From NCBI GenBank assembly GCA_025024175.1, contig QCXZ01000001.1, positions 30,188,942 through 30,252,941 on the forward strand: DNA of 64,000 nucleotides, in the 5' to 3' direction. Below the pieces are notes generated by a model. The model was not told where the DNA came from. It searched no databases and saw only the letters and a program-made list of their open reading frames with translations. The translations under genes were made by a program, and so were the position numbers. Below are positions 48,120 to 58,987 of this stretch, one piece after another (position 1 is the first letter of the stretch; each line of letters starts with the position of its first letter). This DNA is from Rhyzopertha dominica. Lineage: Eukaryota; Arthropoda; Insecta; Coleoptera; Bostrichidae.

Positions 48120-48850
48120 AACTGTATATAGAGCTCATTCTTTCAACATCAGATTTAAAATTCATTGCATTGTTGTGCTTGACAATCTCCACCATTTCCA
48201 AAAACTTTCTCTTCCTAAAATCTTGTTTTTTCCCAGTTTGGGCAGTGATTTATTCTCTATGGAATGCTGACCAAGTGCACACTTATTTTGTTGAAGCCTC
48301 AAGTAGTGTTTATATTCAGAAAACCTAACGTAGAGTGGTCTGACAGTATTACCTACATATACATTCCTACAACCAAGGCAAGCAATCTCGTACACAACAA
48401 AATACTGCTGAAAAAAGGGATATCATCTTTTTTAAATCGTTTTCTCGCTCTAAAAGGTGAATAAAATACCGATTCTGTCTCTGCCATCTCCCTCTTCAGT
48501 ATTACAGCCACGTTCCTACTAAGGCCTTCAATATAATAGGTATGCGAATTTATTTAATATTATTGGGTTGGGAACGGCGTTGCTTGTTACCAAATCCGTT
48601 CATTTCAAATGTAACATGACGTCTGACGTTTGAAAGTGTTCTGGATAATAAATGGGTTGGCAGTTTCTTTGGATAAGCATTTCCTATCAAGATGTCAAGG
48701 AGCTTGCTCAAACTGTTATTTTTAAGCTGAGATGCCAGATACTGATGATTCTGTTTTTTTTTTAGTCCAAAAATGAAGCTGATCTTTGCAGACATCTGAT
48801 GGTACGAATTAAAGCTTAAATATCTCCACGACACAACTCTGGTTTGCATG
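48120..48850 (-). pseudogene. Penelope-like retroelement, RT C-terminus and GIY-YIG domain
   Basis: On the minus strand 48,849-48,550 encodes RVVSWRYLSFNSYHQMSAKI, then FIFGL, which is the thumb-region signature of Penelope-like RTs (R.L.F.S.HP...K...I..L). After a frameshift, IEGLSRNVAVILKREM continues the linker. 48,395-48,162 then encodes IACLGCRNVYVGNTVRPLYV with RFSEYKHYLR, the CxxC plus GIY-YIG endonuclease domain that is diagnostic of this class. The N-terminal RT palm is absent and the reading frame is broken, so the copy is dead. Its 5' truncation point is next to another transposon terminus (48,940-49,026). Confidence 0.88.
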
Positions 48851-48939
48851 GTTTCATAAACAAAGAAAGCAGCTTCAAAATTATATCACTTGACATGCTC
48901 TGGACTCTGGGCGCTATAGGGATACCTACACGCCCCTTT

Positions 48940-49026
48940 CACGTTAAAATTGTACCTGTTGTGGCAATTTGGACAAAATCGGAGATTTTAGGGGTGCAAA
49001 ATTTTAGTTGGAACACCCCGTATATT
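48940..49026 (-). mobile_element. DNA transposon terminus, same family as 44,027
   Basis: Read on the minus strand this begins ATATACGGGGTGTTCCAACT and continues AAAATTTTGCACCCCTAAAA and GTACAATTTTAACGTGAA, matching the interrupted terminus at 44,028-44,530. No transposase belongs to it here. Confidence 0.65.
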
Positions 49027-50108
49027 TATTAATTACTGCAAATTATGTATAAACATTTATTGAATAACATGTTATAAAACGTGTAGATCAATAAGTACCT
49101 GTACAGGGGGCGTCATTCACAATGTTATTTAAATCTCAAACACCCGAGAGAACTCTAATTAGGAGTCAATTAACATGTCTATTCTAATCCAAATGGAATT
49201 ATGGCTGCAACCGTAACAAACATCTGCATAATAGGTAGCTTGCATCCTTGCTCTGTGCATCGATACGTGTGTAAGTACACAACATGCGTGTGGGCTCTGC
49301 TTTTTCTTTTGCTCCTGGTAATCCAAAGCGTTATCTGTTCTAGATACTTCAATGGCCAGCACTGTTGTATATGGGTCGGAATTTTAGGAATATACATACA
49401 TATTGTTAAGGTTATTATTACGTAATTTTAAAATCCAGGTTTGCTACATGATTTAATAATCAAGCTGCATGTTTACCCAAATTACCTAAAACTGCGGTTC
49501 AGGTATGTGTTTAAACAAAATATAGCTCCATCTTGTCATTCCTTTTGGTAGCTTTGGTTTTCATTTTTACACTTCTTTTAGCGAGCGCCGACGGGAGCTG
49601 AGAACTAATAATTTGAATAAGAATGCGGGTTTGTTTCTTTACATAAAGAAAACAATATGTTTAGTTTTCTAACCCGGCTCAAATTACACTTGTTTGTTTT
49701 CTTTGTTATGATCGAGAAGGTTTTTTTGAAAGCAAACATGATGTCTGTTTTAGGTTCACGTGCATGTCTGCTATAGTTATTATTGATATTTGTCCAAAAT
49801 ATTTTGAGATATTTAAAACTTTTCAGTTATACCTTCTCCTTTTTGCTGTAATATATATGTACATACGTTGGTCCTTTGTTACACTATATCGGAACGCTTA
49901 CAACACCTAGTGTATATATTTCCTTTCAAAAACCATACCATAATGTAACATTAAACTTATATTACCTAATGCTTGTTAACCACAGGAAAGCTATTCTATA
50001 TGTGCGGTTCAATATGATACTAGCTAGAACGCTACCTGAAAGTTCATCATGTTTCCTACATCTTGTGAGCCTATACAACTCATGGTGAAATGCGAACAAG
50101 AAATAAGA
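49027..50108. other. Non-coding; slightly GC-richer block at 49.1-49.4 kb
   Basis: Overlapping frames on both strands at 49,159-49,425 reflect composition rather than coding. The block has several TAAT cores and could be regulatory; nothing firmer can be said. 49,431-50,108 shows nothing. Confidence 0.3.
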
Positions 50109-50353
50109 ATGTAAGTAAGAAATTAGATGGCAATGCCATCTGTCAGCATTACACTAACTTGATGACAAATCCAGCTAGCTGCCATAATGAGATCTACTTG
50201 CTAAAGGAAGTGACGTGTAGCATGACAAATTGACATGCACCTGCATACTTCAATTTGACAGCAGGTCTCCACGGCATTGGCAGCTAGGTGGCTTTGTCAT
50301 CATGTGAATGTAATGTTGTCAGATGGCATTGCCATCTCATTTCTTACTTGCAT
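50109..50353. repeat. Hammerhead-bearing repeat, inverted 3' halves (copy D, part 1)
   Basis: The segment 50,109-50,277 is the 3' half of the element on the minus strand. It is followed at once by 50,278-50,353, the extreme 3' end on the plus strand, so the two end palindromes (50,124-50,141 and 50,321-50,337) and their flanks AAGTAAGAAAT and ATTTCTTACTT form a larger inverted repeat. This arrangement shows rearrangement or insertion of one copy into another. Confidence 0.8.
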
Positions 50354-50356
50354 CAT

Positions 50357-50480
50357 ACCAAGCCTTTGGTATATATACAAAACCATTTGTTCTATGCCGT
50401 GCTGTCTGCATTAGACCTAAACTGCACTGATGAGCTATAATGATAGCGAAATAGATCTATCTATCTAGACCATGCATTTT
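50357..50480 (+). repeat. Hammerhead-bearing repeat, 5' part in head-to-tail junction (copy D, part 2)
   Basis: The 5' palindrome ACCAAGCCTTTGGTAT starts three bases after the 3' end (TTACTTGCATCAT) of the preceding plus-strand unit. So this is a head-to-tail junction between two units. The copy runs through the hammerhead core and then jumps to CATGCATTTT, losing the 3' strand of stem I. Confidence 0.8.
50420..50465 (+). ncRNA. Hammerhead ribozyme core, intact catalytic core, stem I lost (copy D)
   Basis: CUGAUGA is at 50,427-50,433. Stem II is GCUAU/AAUG/AUAGC at 50,434-50,447, a perfect 5-bp helix. GAAA is at 50,448-50,451. Stem III is AUAGAU/CU/AUCUAU at 50,451-50,464, a perfect 6-bp self-complement, followed by C17 at 50,465. 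All conserved core bases are present. The 5' strand of stem I (AACUGCA, 50,420-50,426) is present, but the partner strand is deleted, so cis cleavage should fail. Confidence 0.82.
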
Positions 50481-51433
50481 AAGAAATAAGAACTTTACTT
50501 CGTGCCTGAGCAGCAATCAATTTTCGCAAGACAACTTAACCTTCTTGCTGATTAACTCAGCGATTGATAGGTAACTTTGCTGAAAAATCTTTTTAATTGT
50601 ACTGGAATAACAATTTCATTACACTAATAAAGTCATCCGTTTCCTATCTTATCGTAGTCCATTAATTCCTGTATCATTTCATAGGTTCACATTATATACT
50701 AGCGCATTCAGTGATATTAGTAATTGTGTTGAAAAAAAGACTTATTTCCAACTATTTGTGTTGCTGTACAAAATTGTATAACTTGTACAAATTCAGGCTC
50801 CAGAATGTCTCATGTGTATGTTTATCGAATACCGTGAGGTATGTACCAGCCGTGACCAGTGGCCTTTGGTTTGTTGATTTTAACAAATACAGTAATGATA
50901 ATCTACAAATTAGACGGACTTGCATATAGTAATCAACAAGTGTGTGAAAACTTTGTATTCGACTTACATCATGCATTTAGTTATCGAATCAGTAAGACAA
51001 TATGCGATAAGTTGTTCGTTGGTTTTACCGAAAATTAACTAAGTGATGTTTAATCTTCCACTGGTAAAAACAGATCAACAGACTTATGAGTATAAGATCA
51101 ATTTAGCATTTGAGAAGGTAAATTTCAGCTCAGTGCGCCCGTATTTTACTAATGTTTATTTTGTGGTGTAAAACAGGAAGAGTATTTCAGACGTTTTACT
51201 TTTTCAATTTATTGAAAAAAGTAAATAGAAGGCTATTATACTAGGTACCGAATGGTGGAAACCCCATATTTATAACTCTTTTTAATCTCAACTTGTGGCC
51301 ATGAACAGCTCAAATTAATTAAATTTTGTAGACTGAGTAGATCATGAAAACAAACAAATTAAAGTATCGTGTTGTCAAACTTATTGTGNTTGTTTTNAAG
51401 TTCTTAATGTCGGTGCAATACCTACAGATTGTT
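50481..51433. other. Non-coding, nothing recognised
   Basis: AT-rich, with N bases near 51,389 and 51,397. Overlapping frames on opposite strands at 50,711-50,976 carry no domain. Confidence 0.4.
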
Positions 51434-51735
51434 TGTAGAAATTTANATGGCAATGCCATCTGACAGCATTACACTGACTCGATGACAAAGCCACCTAGCT
51501 TTTATTATGGGAATTACTTCCTAATGGAAGTGACCTGACAAGTTGGCATGCGCCTGCATACATCAAATTGAGAGCAGGCCCTCACGGCATCTTGCAAACG
51601 GGCAAGAACCGACATATATTAAAATGCATGTCTATACCATGCTGTTGGCACCGCAACCAATCTATTTCGCTATCATTATAGCTCATTAGTGCAGTTTAGA
51701 TCTAGTGCAGACAGCATGGCATAGAAGTGGTATAG
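51434..51735 (-). repeat. Hammerhead-bearing dispersed repeat, copy E
   Basis: A near full-length copy on the minus strand. It carries the 3' end palindrome (51,446-51,463, with an N), the central region, and the stem I arms (TGCAGACAGCATGG at 51,705 and its partner near 51,640). The core reads CUAAUGA (51,689-51,683) rather than CUGAUGA, so G5 is lost. Stem III plus the cleavage site are deleted between GAAATAGAT and TGGTTGCGG. Inactive as a ribozyme. Confidence 0.82.
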
Positions 51736-51860
51736 CCTATGGGTCCGCCACCTAAAACTCCCCAGGCTCGTAGTTTCTTTATTTTTTTACATACAACCTT
51801 AAGTTATATGTCAAATTGTAGGTCTTTTTAAACTCGTATAATAAATATTGCTTCAGAGTC

Positions 51861-52417
51861 TTCTTCAATTTGTGTCATTACCATGTATGCGTAATTTTTA
51901 CTCCTTCTTAGTGAAAAACAAGAAAAACTAGTCGCCGCCATATTCTTTAAATAGGGTTGTTCAGAATTTTTAAGTTAGTTTAGTAGCTTATTACGGTACT
52001 AATTGTGCCTACATATCCATCGCTGCACACAAAACCCCAAAATTTTAAGTAACTTTTAAATAAACCAAGTACAAAGTTCGTTCTAAAGAGAGAGAGGCTA
52101 GGAAATGAAACCCTGTGACGAGGCTAATACGCGATGTAGAAAACCAAACTAGCCTCATCACAGGGTTTCGCTTTCTAGCCTCTCTCTCTCTTTAGAACGA
52201 ACTTTGTACTTGATTATTTAAGTTACTCAAAATTTTGGGGTTTAGTTTGCAACGATGTGTATGTAGGCATAATTTGTACCATAATAAGCTACTAAACTAA
52301 CACTTAAAAAATTGTGAACGGCCCTATAACAGAACATGGCGGCGACTAGTTTTTCTTGTTTTTCACTAAGAAGGCGTGAAAATTACACATACATGTTAAA
52401 GACATAAATTGAAGAAT
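51861..52417. repeat. Long inverted repeat (palindrome), arms about 265 bp
   Basis: The left arm (51,861-52,125) and right arm (52,151-52,417) are inverted near-copies around a 25-base spacer (52,126-52,150). Matching landmarks include CTAGTCGCCGCCAT with ATGGCGGCGACTAG, AAGTACAAAGTTCGTTCTAA with TTAGAACGAACTTTGTACTT, and GAAACCCTGTGACGAGGCT with AGCCTCATCACAGGGTTTC. The inner part is almost identical and the outer part more diverged. There is no coding content. It is either a foldback element or a hairpin-forming locus. Confidence 0.92.
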
Positions 52418-53499
52418 ACAAAAATCGGCATCCAACTATGAAGCAATTATTTTTTGCAAAATGAAATAAGAAAAATATTTTTAGCTTCGTAAGAGATACG
52501 TATGTAACCTGATTCAAACATCTCATGCAAGTCTAAAACTGTAATGTAACAAAGCTATGATTTGTTGGTTTCTTCTTTAAAATAGTATTTGATATTTATA
52601 TTGACTCGCCAAATAAGAGTGCGCTAGCATCGTCTTAATGGTAAAACAAGTAGAATGGCAAAAAAAACATTCCATGTGATTAAAAAAGAATTCCAAGTCT
52701 AAACATTAGGTTTGAACATTTGCTATCGGCTCCTGTACGCAGGTGTAAATCGAGTGTTCCAAAAGTTAGCATGACTTAAATATGACAAGGGTATATCTCT
52801 TCAGAAATACAGGAAGTGCACATATGAACCTCGGCACACCTGAGTAATACACGTATTTTAATATTTGGAAACTGGTAGTGATCTAGATCAAAAGTTTTAG
52901 ACATCTAAGTGGGTTATCAGGTAAACTTAATTAACTTCCTTTACTCGATCCCTTTGAACCTCCCAAACTAACCCACATCAATTATGATACACGCGTGCTT
53001 ATTAAATCACAGCGCACTACCAAAGAGGAATTGTATACGCGGATCTCTAGAAGGGCATCATCGGTGGTATTCGCATAAATTGCTGTAAGGCGATGAATAA
53101 ATAAAGTTGTGCGTGTTCGTGCTCTTCCAGAAACATTGCACCGGCATCGACGGCCTTTTAAACAATGAGAAGATGAGGCAGGTAGTAGAGTCGTGACCGA
53201 GTATATCAGAATTTATGTGCGAGTAGACAGGGTACTTGTAGGTACAAAAGAAGGAAACTGTATTCTTAATAAAATGCATAGGAATGCTAGTTTTACAACA
53301 TACATAAAATGCCTCAAATGGTTCACATAAAACGGGAAAGATTTATCTATTCAAATTCTTTAAAAATGTTGGCGAATTAATGTTTAACGGTGTATCATAT
53401 GCTTTTACTTTACACGCCATAATTGCGCTTTTGCATAATGCAATGTTCATTTACTTTCATTATTATTTATGTTGTTATTTTGCCAAGGCATGCACAGCC
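52418..53499. other. Non-coding, nothing recognised
   Basis: No gene is seen. The frame at 53,058-53,279 on the minus strand is of chance length. The sequence is not obviously repetitive within the window. Confidence 0.4.
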
Positions 53500-53694
53500 G
53501 AAGACAATGTAAAAGACGTAATCCAATCTGTAATTTTTTCAGAATTTTTTGAATTAAATTATTTTCGCAATACTTATGAAATACTTAGCTCTGATCGGCT
53601 TTTAGATTTATTGTTTAGTAATGTATGTTCACTTCTTGTTAATGATTGTGCACTAATATTAAATAAATATGATCCGTCTTTGACACTGTTGTAA
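53500..53694 (+). pseudogene. Non-LTR retrotransposon endonuclease fragment
   Basis: The translation contains FFELNYFRNTYEILSSDRLL followed by DLLFSNVCSLLV and LILNKYDPSLTLL. This follows the C-terminal part of Jockey/CR1-type APE endonucleases: F...L.Q......N..LDLV.SN...V.....L...D.HHPSL. The final catalytic His of the (S/D)DH motif is replaced (DPS). The upstream half of the open frame (from 53,380) is not recognisable. Short, decayed fragment. Confidence 0.55.
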
Positions 53695-56600
53695 TATAGG
53701 TACTTGATTTACAATCGCAGTCGTATTCCTATTTAGATTATATTCATTATTTATTAATTAGGTTGCAGAGCAATTATTTGCCTTCGATCGAATCATTGAT
53801 AATAAAAGAAAGCTAATAAGAAATTATAAAGTGCAAACTCTATTAGGATTTATCAGATTTTTAAGCAAATATGCGATTCCCTCGAGATTATTAAAAGCTC
53901 AAGATGGCATATGGTATTCAGATATGTTCATGAAGGGAAAGAAGTATGAGTAGCGTTCGTATTTAATAAAACCAAACCTATTCAAATGTATTATTAAATA
54001 CTACTTTCCCAGTCTGAAATAGAGCAGTATAAGTATGACAGTATGATAGATATACAAGATGATACTAGACCTCGGACAATGTCTAACATTTTGCAGATCT
54101 CTTGTCTTGAACTTTTTAGGCTTCACTCATACTTCCTTAAATTGGTAAAAAAATCTTGTACATTTTCTACGATGTTTATTAGTGATATGCAATAAGACAA
54201 TAAAGCACATTACATTTGCTTAGTGAAGCTATTTACAAGTGGCCCTAAAGAAAATGAAACATATTTTTCTATCCTAATGTGCGATTTAAATTAAATGTAA
54301 TAAGTTTTTACCTAAGATTTTTACATACTAGTTTGAAAATGTATTTTCTCCTTTGCGAGCTTATCTATACAAAAATTTGTGCAAAATTGTGAAATAATTA
54401 ATTTATTGGTAGAACCATAAAAACGCGAAAAAGTTGCATTTAGCTCTAGTACGAGTAATTATGCAAAATAGCGAGTTTTTACATTATTGGTACATGAAGT
54501 GGTATTCAAATACAATATAAAAAATAGATATTATGTTTTTGTTTCTACATAGCTCGAATTCAACAACCCGTAAACTTTTTATTTACACTTCAATACTTTT
54601 TAAATGTTCAACATACCACACTCCACAAGTTTCCATTAAACGCTCCACATGTCGTTGAGTTAAAAAAATATAGAAATGGTGTTGACAATCAACGCAGTTT
54701 AATACAAGTACATTGTAAACGACAATCAGTCTTTTAGGAGCTGAGGTGCTGAGGTGAAACAGAACACAATGAATACGTTGGATTTACCTGCATGCTGGTA
54801 AATAATTGTTTTTAATACCATTTTGTACAAAAAAAGTTTATCCTACAATATTTACATTTGGTAATATTCGTAGTAGAATCTCTTTACCCGTAGAAAAATT
54901 ATAACCACGTTTTCAAGCTTGCTAATTGCTACACTCCCGCTTGATTTTCTTTTTTTACTATTCACTGGTATTTTGCGCGTTTCTCTTATTGGTGAAACAT
55001 GTCAAACAAAAACTCCCTTTCAACGTATGAAAGCAGAATTACTGTAATTTCAGCCTGTTACCTTTTCATTTAGCGCTTGTACGTAAAGAACCTTCTCATT
55101 TCTTTCGTTAAGCATCACCAACAAAGTGTAAGCGGATCCTCTCCTCACCAAAGCAAATTGATTAATTTGCTCAGTTAAATTTAATAAAAGATCCACTTCA
55201 ATGAGAAAAGCGATGGTTTCCATGCCGACTTCAAAAGCCGAGTGAAAAGGTTGAATTTTATTTAGGAAATCCCCTGTAACCTGCGAGCTCGTGTGGAAAG
55301 AAGTGATTTCAAAGCACATCATACCTTTGCTCATATTAAATTTATTACGAAATTATCACTAATGAATAATGTATTTTGCAGCCCTTATAACCAGTATAAA
55401 TCCTTCAAAATATCATTTCATATATCACAGTTATGATAGGTTTAAAGAAGTGCAATTTGCATTCGGTAATGTGACTGTTTTCATGCAAAATATATGTAGG
55501 TGCGTTGCATTTAACTCGTCTTTGCCTGAAAATTCATCAAGCTGTAGTTTAATAGTTTTCTCAGGTTTGACATTTTTTTCATGCATTGCGAATTTAATTT
55601 TACATCCTTTTATTATTAATATTAAATCAATAGGGTTTGACGATTTAATCCTGCCATTCTATTGTATACCATGGCATTATAATTTTATATTAAATCTTTG
55701 TAAGTTAATTTAAAAAAAAAACTGTACTCCATAATTTTGAATAATGTAATTGCCTAATTCCATCAATTTTTCTTTATTTTTGAATGAAAACAATCTAAAA
55801 TCAGAAAGACTTACTATCATCGTTACTATGAAAGCAGAGATCAATTTTCTAAACAAGTTAAATTGATTCGTAGAAAGTCCGGGTGGCTATATATTTGACA
55901 GAACCGTAAGTATCTAACTACATTGTAGATAAGGAAGTTTACTGTAGGCTAAAATGAATATAATAAACATTAAATATTCAAAGTAATTTATTTCACTGGA
56001 CTCCTTTTTTCGCTCGGCTTTTACTGTACCGACCGTAACACGTCCTAACTCGTAAAGCCACCGCTAGAAGGCGTTTAAGCATCTTCACAAATAAGGTCAC
56101 TGTATTATAAGGTACCGCCAACTCTAGTCTTATTTGATCTGGCGACATAAAAGACATAATGATACTTTTACCTATTGTGCAGGCGAGAGATGGGCTAGGA
56201 TGTAATGCCGGATTCAACTTCTAGCGACAATCACTCTCATAGCTGCCAAATTCAGCAATAACAGACATGAAACTATAAAAAAACCTATATAAAAATTATA
56301 TACGTTGTAACTGTTGTGGCTACCTTTCATGATTTAGTGATCTTATTTACAAAATAATTTTTAAAGTGCGGTATAAAACGTGAACACATCAAAAGTTTTT
56401 TCGAATAGCGATTTAGATCTGCCTTTTGATGTCAAGGATTTTGCCCATGCTGATGCAGATAATTTAATACCTTATAAGACTAGAAAGAGAGATACGCCGT
56501 AACCTATAACATATTTGAAAAATGATGCGACCTGAAGAACTAGAAGGTACTATGCCAATATTGAATTTGTATTCACCGCTGAAAGCTGGATTCACTGTTT

Positions 56601-57879
56601 GCAAAAATGTTGACATCTAATGCTAACACTGTTACTAGCTGTAAAAAAATAATGTATATAAAAAGAGGCTGAAACAAAATTGCGATCTATATGCAAAGCA
56701 AAGGCTGAATTATTGTTTTTACGCCAAAAAGATATTTTCAGAGCAAGGCAGATGGTTTCAGGAAGGCGACTATAACTTTCCTAATATTAAAAAAATAAGT
56801 AAATTGTCACTTTTATTATATAAATTATTATAATGTCTCTGCAACAAACATAAGTTTTTTTAGTTCTACTCGAAACAAATAAGGATGATATATGTGTTTG
56901 AAATAATACTCTATCGCCAAGGTTAGGCTAATTAAGAGGTATTTGTCCCTTCATTTTGAATGATACAAATAGCCTGTCATTAACAAAAAACTTTCCGTGA
57001 GGACCGTTTTTGGGATACAAAGTGATATATCACCTAATTCAATTTTTTTCAAATTTGTACCCATGAGTCAATCTCTATGGCAATTTAATCAGCTTGCTAT
57101 ATCTGCTGATAATGCAATTTCAATAACTTTATTTAACAGCACGTTCAGTACTAATCGGCGAGGGAGAAAAATTGTACACTGTTTGTCGCAATCATGGAGC
57201 CGTGGACAAGAGAACGCGACATTTTCGCATATGACTGACTCTTCTGTGTTTCTGAGCGTGTTTTCCACAAACCAATATTAGTCGAAATGACCCTTCCTGT
57301 GCGTGAAACAATATGTAGTCTTATCTTAAAAATACATTCACCTGCACTGCGAATTATTGAATCTAGTGTTCAAAGATAGTCAATGCAAAATTGTGTTGTT
57401 TCATCCATAGGAAGAATCATTTCTATTATTACTGAAACTAATGCTAAAATAACTCACTACTTGCAATTTTCAAAACAATCACACGGGATCATGGGTAGCT
57501 GCAGCCTCTATGGCTTCATGATGACAGTTAAAAGTGAAATTATATAATCCACAGAATGGAGTTTCTCCTGTCACATTTTTCTCCCTATTCCAAAAACACC
57601 CTATACAACGTTATAAACTCTGAAAGCATCAATTCAACTCTCGTACAGATCTATAGCGTTTTTTTATACGTTTTACAAGCTACAGCGTCAGGCGACTGTA
57701 GTTAGTTTTAAGCGACTTGTTTACTTTTGATTTACGGTCATTATACTTGAACACGCAAGAAATACAAACTTTTTAGAATACTTTTTTCAGCTTGTCGATT
57801 AATGCAATTTTACGCTGTAGAATGTTTCCTTTTCTCCCACGCGTCATTACCAACCACCTCTGAAGAGTCTTACAGATAA
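53695..57879. other. Non-coding stretch with unassigned frames
   Basis: No known gene. The 94-codon minus frame at 55,050-55,334 and the 114-codon plus frame at 55,369-55,713 have no recognisable domain and are of near-chance length. About 56,030-56,105 is related to the repeat unit at 42,163-42,345. Confidence 0.35.
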
Positions 57880-58190
57880 TTAACGCACATTGTATGTTAA
57901 ATCAACCTGCCTACTTGCGTTACTTTAAAAGAAACGTGACCAGCTGGTACGCGAAGTTGTCAGTTTGGCTACCTAGCGATAACTTTGAAAAACCAGACTC
58001 GAGCGCATAAATCAGTCGGGTTTATTCAATTAAACGAAGGCGCAGTGCAACCTTAATCTGTTATCTAAATCGGAGATGTAATTTAGTGCCCCCCAACAAG
58101 AAATCGATTAATTTTTGCAGACGATTCCTGTCACTGATTGATTAATTATTAAGTTCGTTAGGTGCAAAATGATTTTAGGGTCAACGTCGG
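57880..58190. promoter_or_regulatory. Compositionally distinct block, candidate regulatory DNA
   Basis: A GC-richer unique block with ATCGATTAAT (58,103-58,112), TGATTGATTAAT (58,135-58,146, resembling a Pbx/Exd-Hox composite site) and a CAGCTG E-box near 57,941. No open frame. Motif content is suggestive of a developmental enhancer, but unproven. Confidence 0.25.
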
Positions 58191-58987
58191 TATTTTTATT
58201 CCAAACTGCTTTCTAGATTGTAACTGAAAAAGTCACCACAAAATTTAGCCCTCGCATAGGTACATCCCAATTTCGTTATAGAGGCAAAACATTGGGTAAT
58301 TATTGGCGATTTTTTTAGTAATGAGATCTTGTAAGAGAAAAGAAAAGAAAACTGTCCGAGTCTCTGTCGGAATACAAGTGTGAAGACAGTTCTGTTATAT
58401 TTTNTATCAAAATGATGCAGCTTTCCAAACTTGCATACTGAATAGTTTCTAAAATTTCTGAAACTAAGCTTTGCTAATAAAGCTTTCATGTCACAAGTAA
58501 ATATTGCCAATAGGAGAGACTGTCGAAGTACCAAATATAAGGACATCTACTCGTAGCAAGGTTTAATAAGAGTTATATTATTACATATTAAATACGGATA
58601 ATTTTGTGTGTAACGGTTGGAATTCCTATCATTTGAATATATTAAACGTACAACATTGTAATTAGATGGTGTGATTTTGGGATGGCTCCAAAAGAAACTT
58701 TTCTTCTGATGTAAAGATTGCGCAAAACGTTTGCCCAGAAAATTTTATTAGTAATAAAGCAACTGCTCTAAAGGTTTTTATATAATAATCACCAATGATG
58801 GTGTTTGTGTGACTTCAATACCGGAGGAGTCGGCGGTGAATGGATTTCAGCTTTGGATGGGCACTGGCGGTGGATGGGCAGCGCGTATGAACCATGCTAT
58901 TTCATAACACAACATCCAACTGTTTTGTGTAAAAGATCTAATGCCCTCAGTGTCATTTAAGCGGAACTCTACTTTGGTTAATTTACT
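58191..58987. other. Non-coding flank upstream of the intact hammerhead
   Basis: The 116-codon minus-strand frame (58,196-58,546, with an N) has no recognisable domain. About 58,800-58,980 (for example GGCGGTGGATGGGCAGCGCG) is GC-richer and is probably part of the element carrying the hammerhead. Confidence 0.3.

Noticed and set aside
55050..55334. 94-codon minus frame with a protein-like composition
   Set aside because: About this many frames of similar length are expected by chance, and no domain or splice context supports it.
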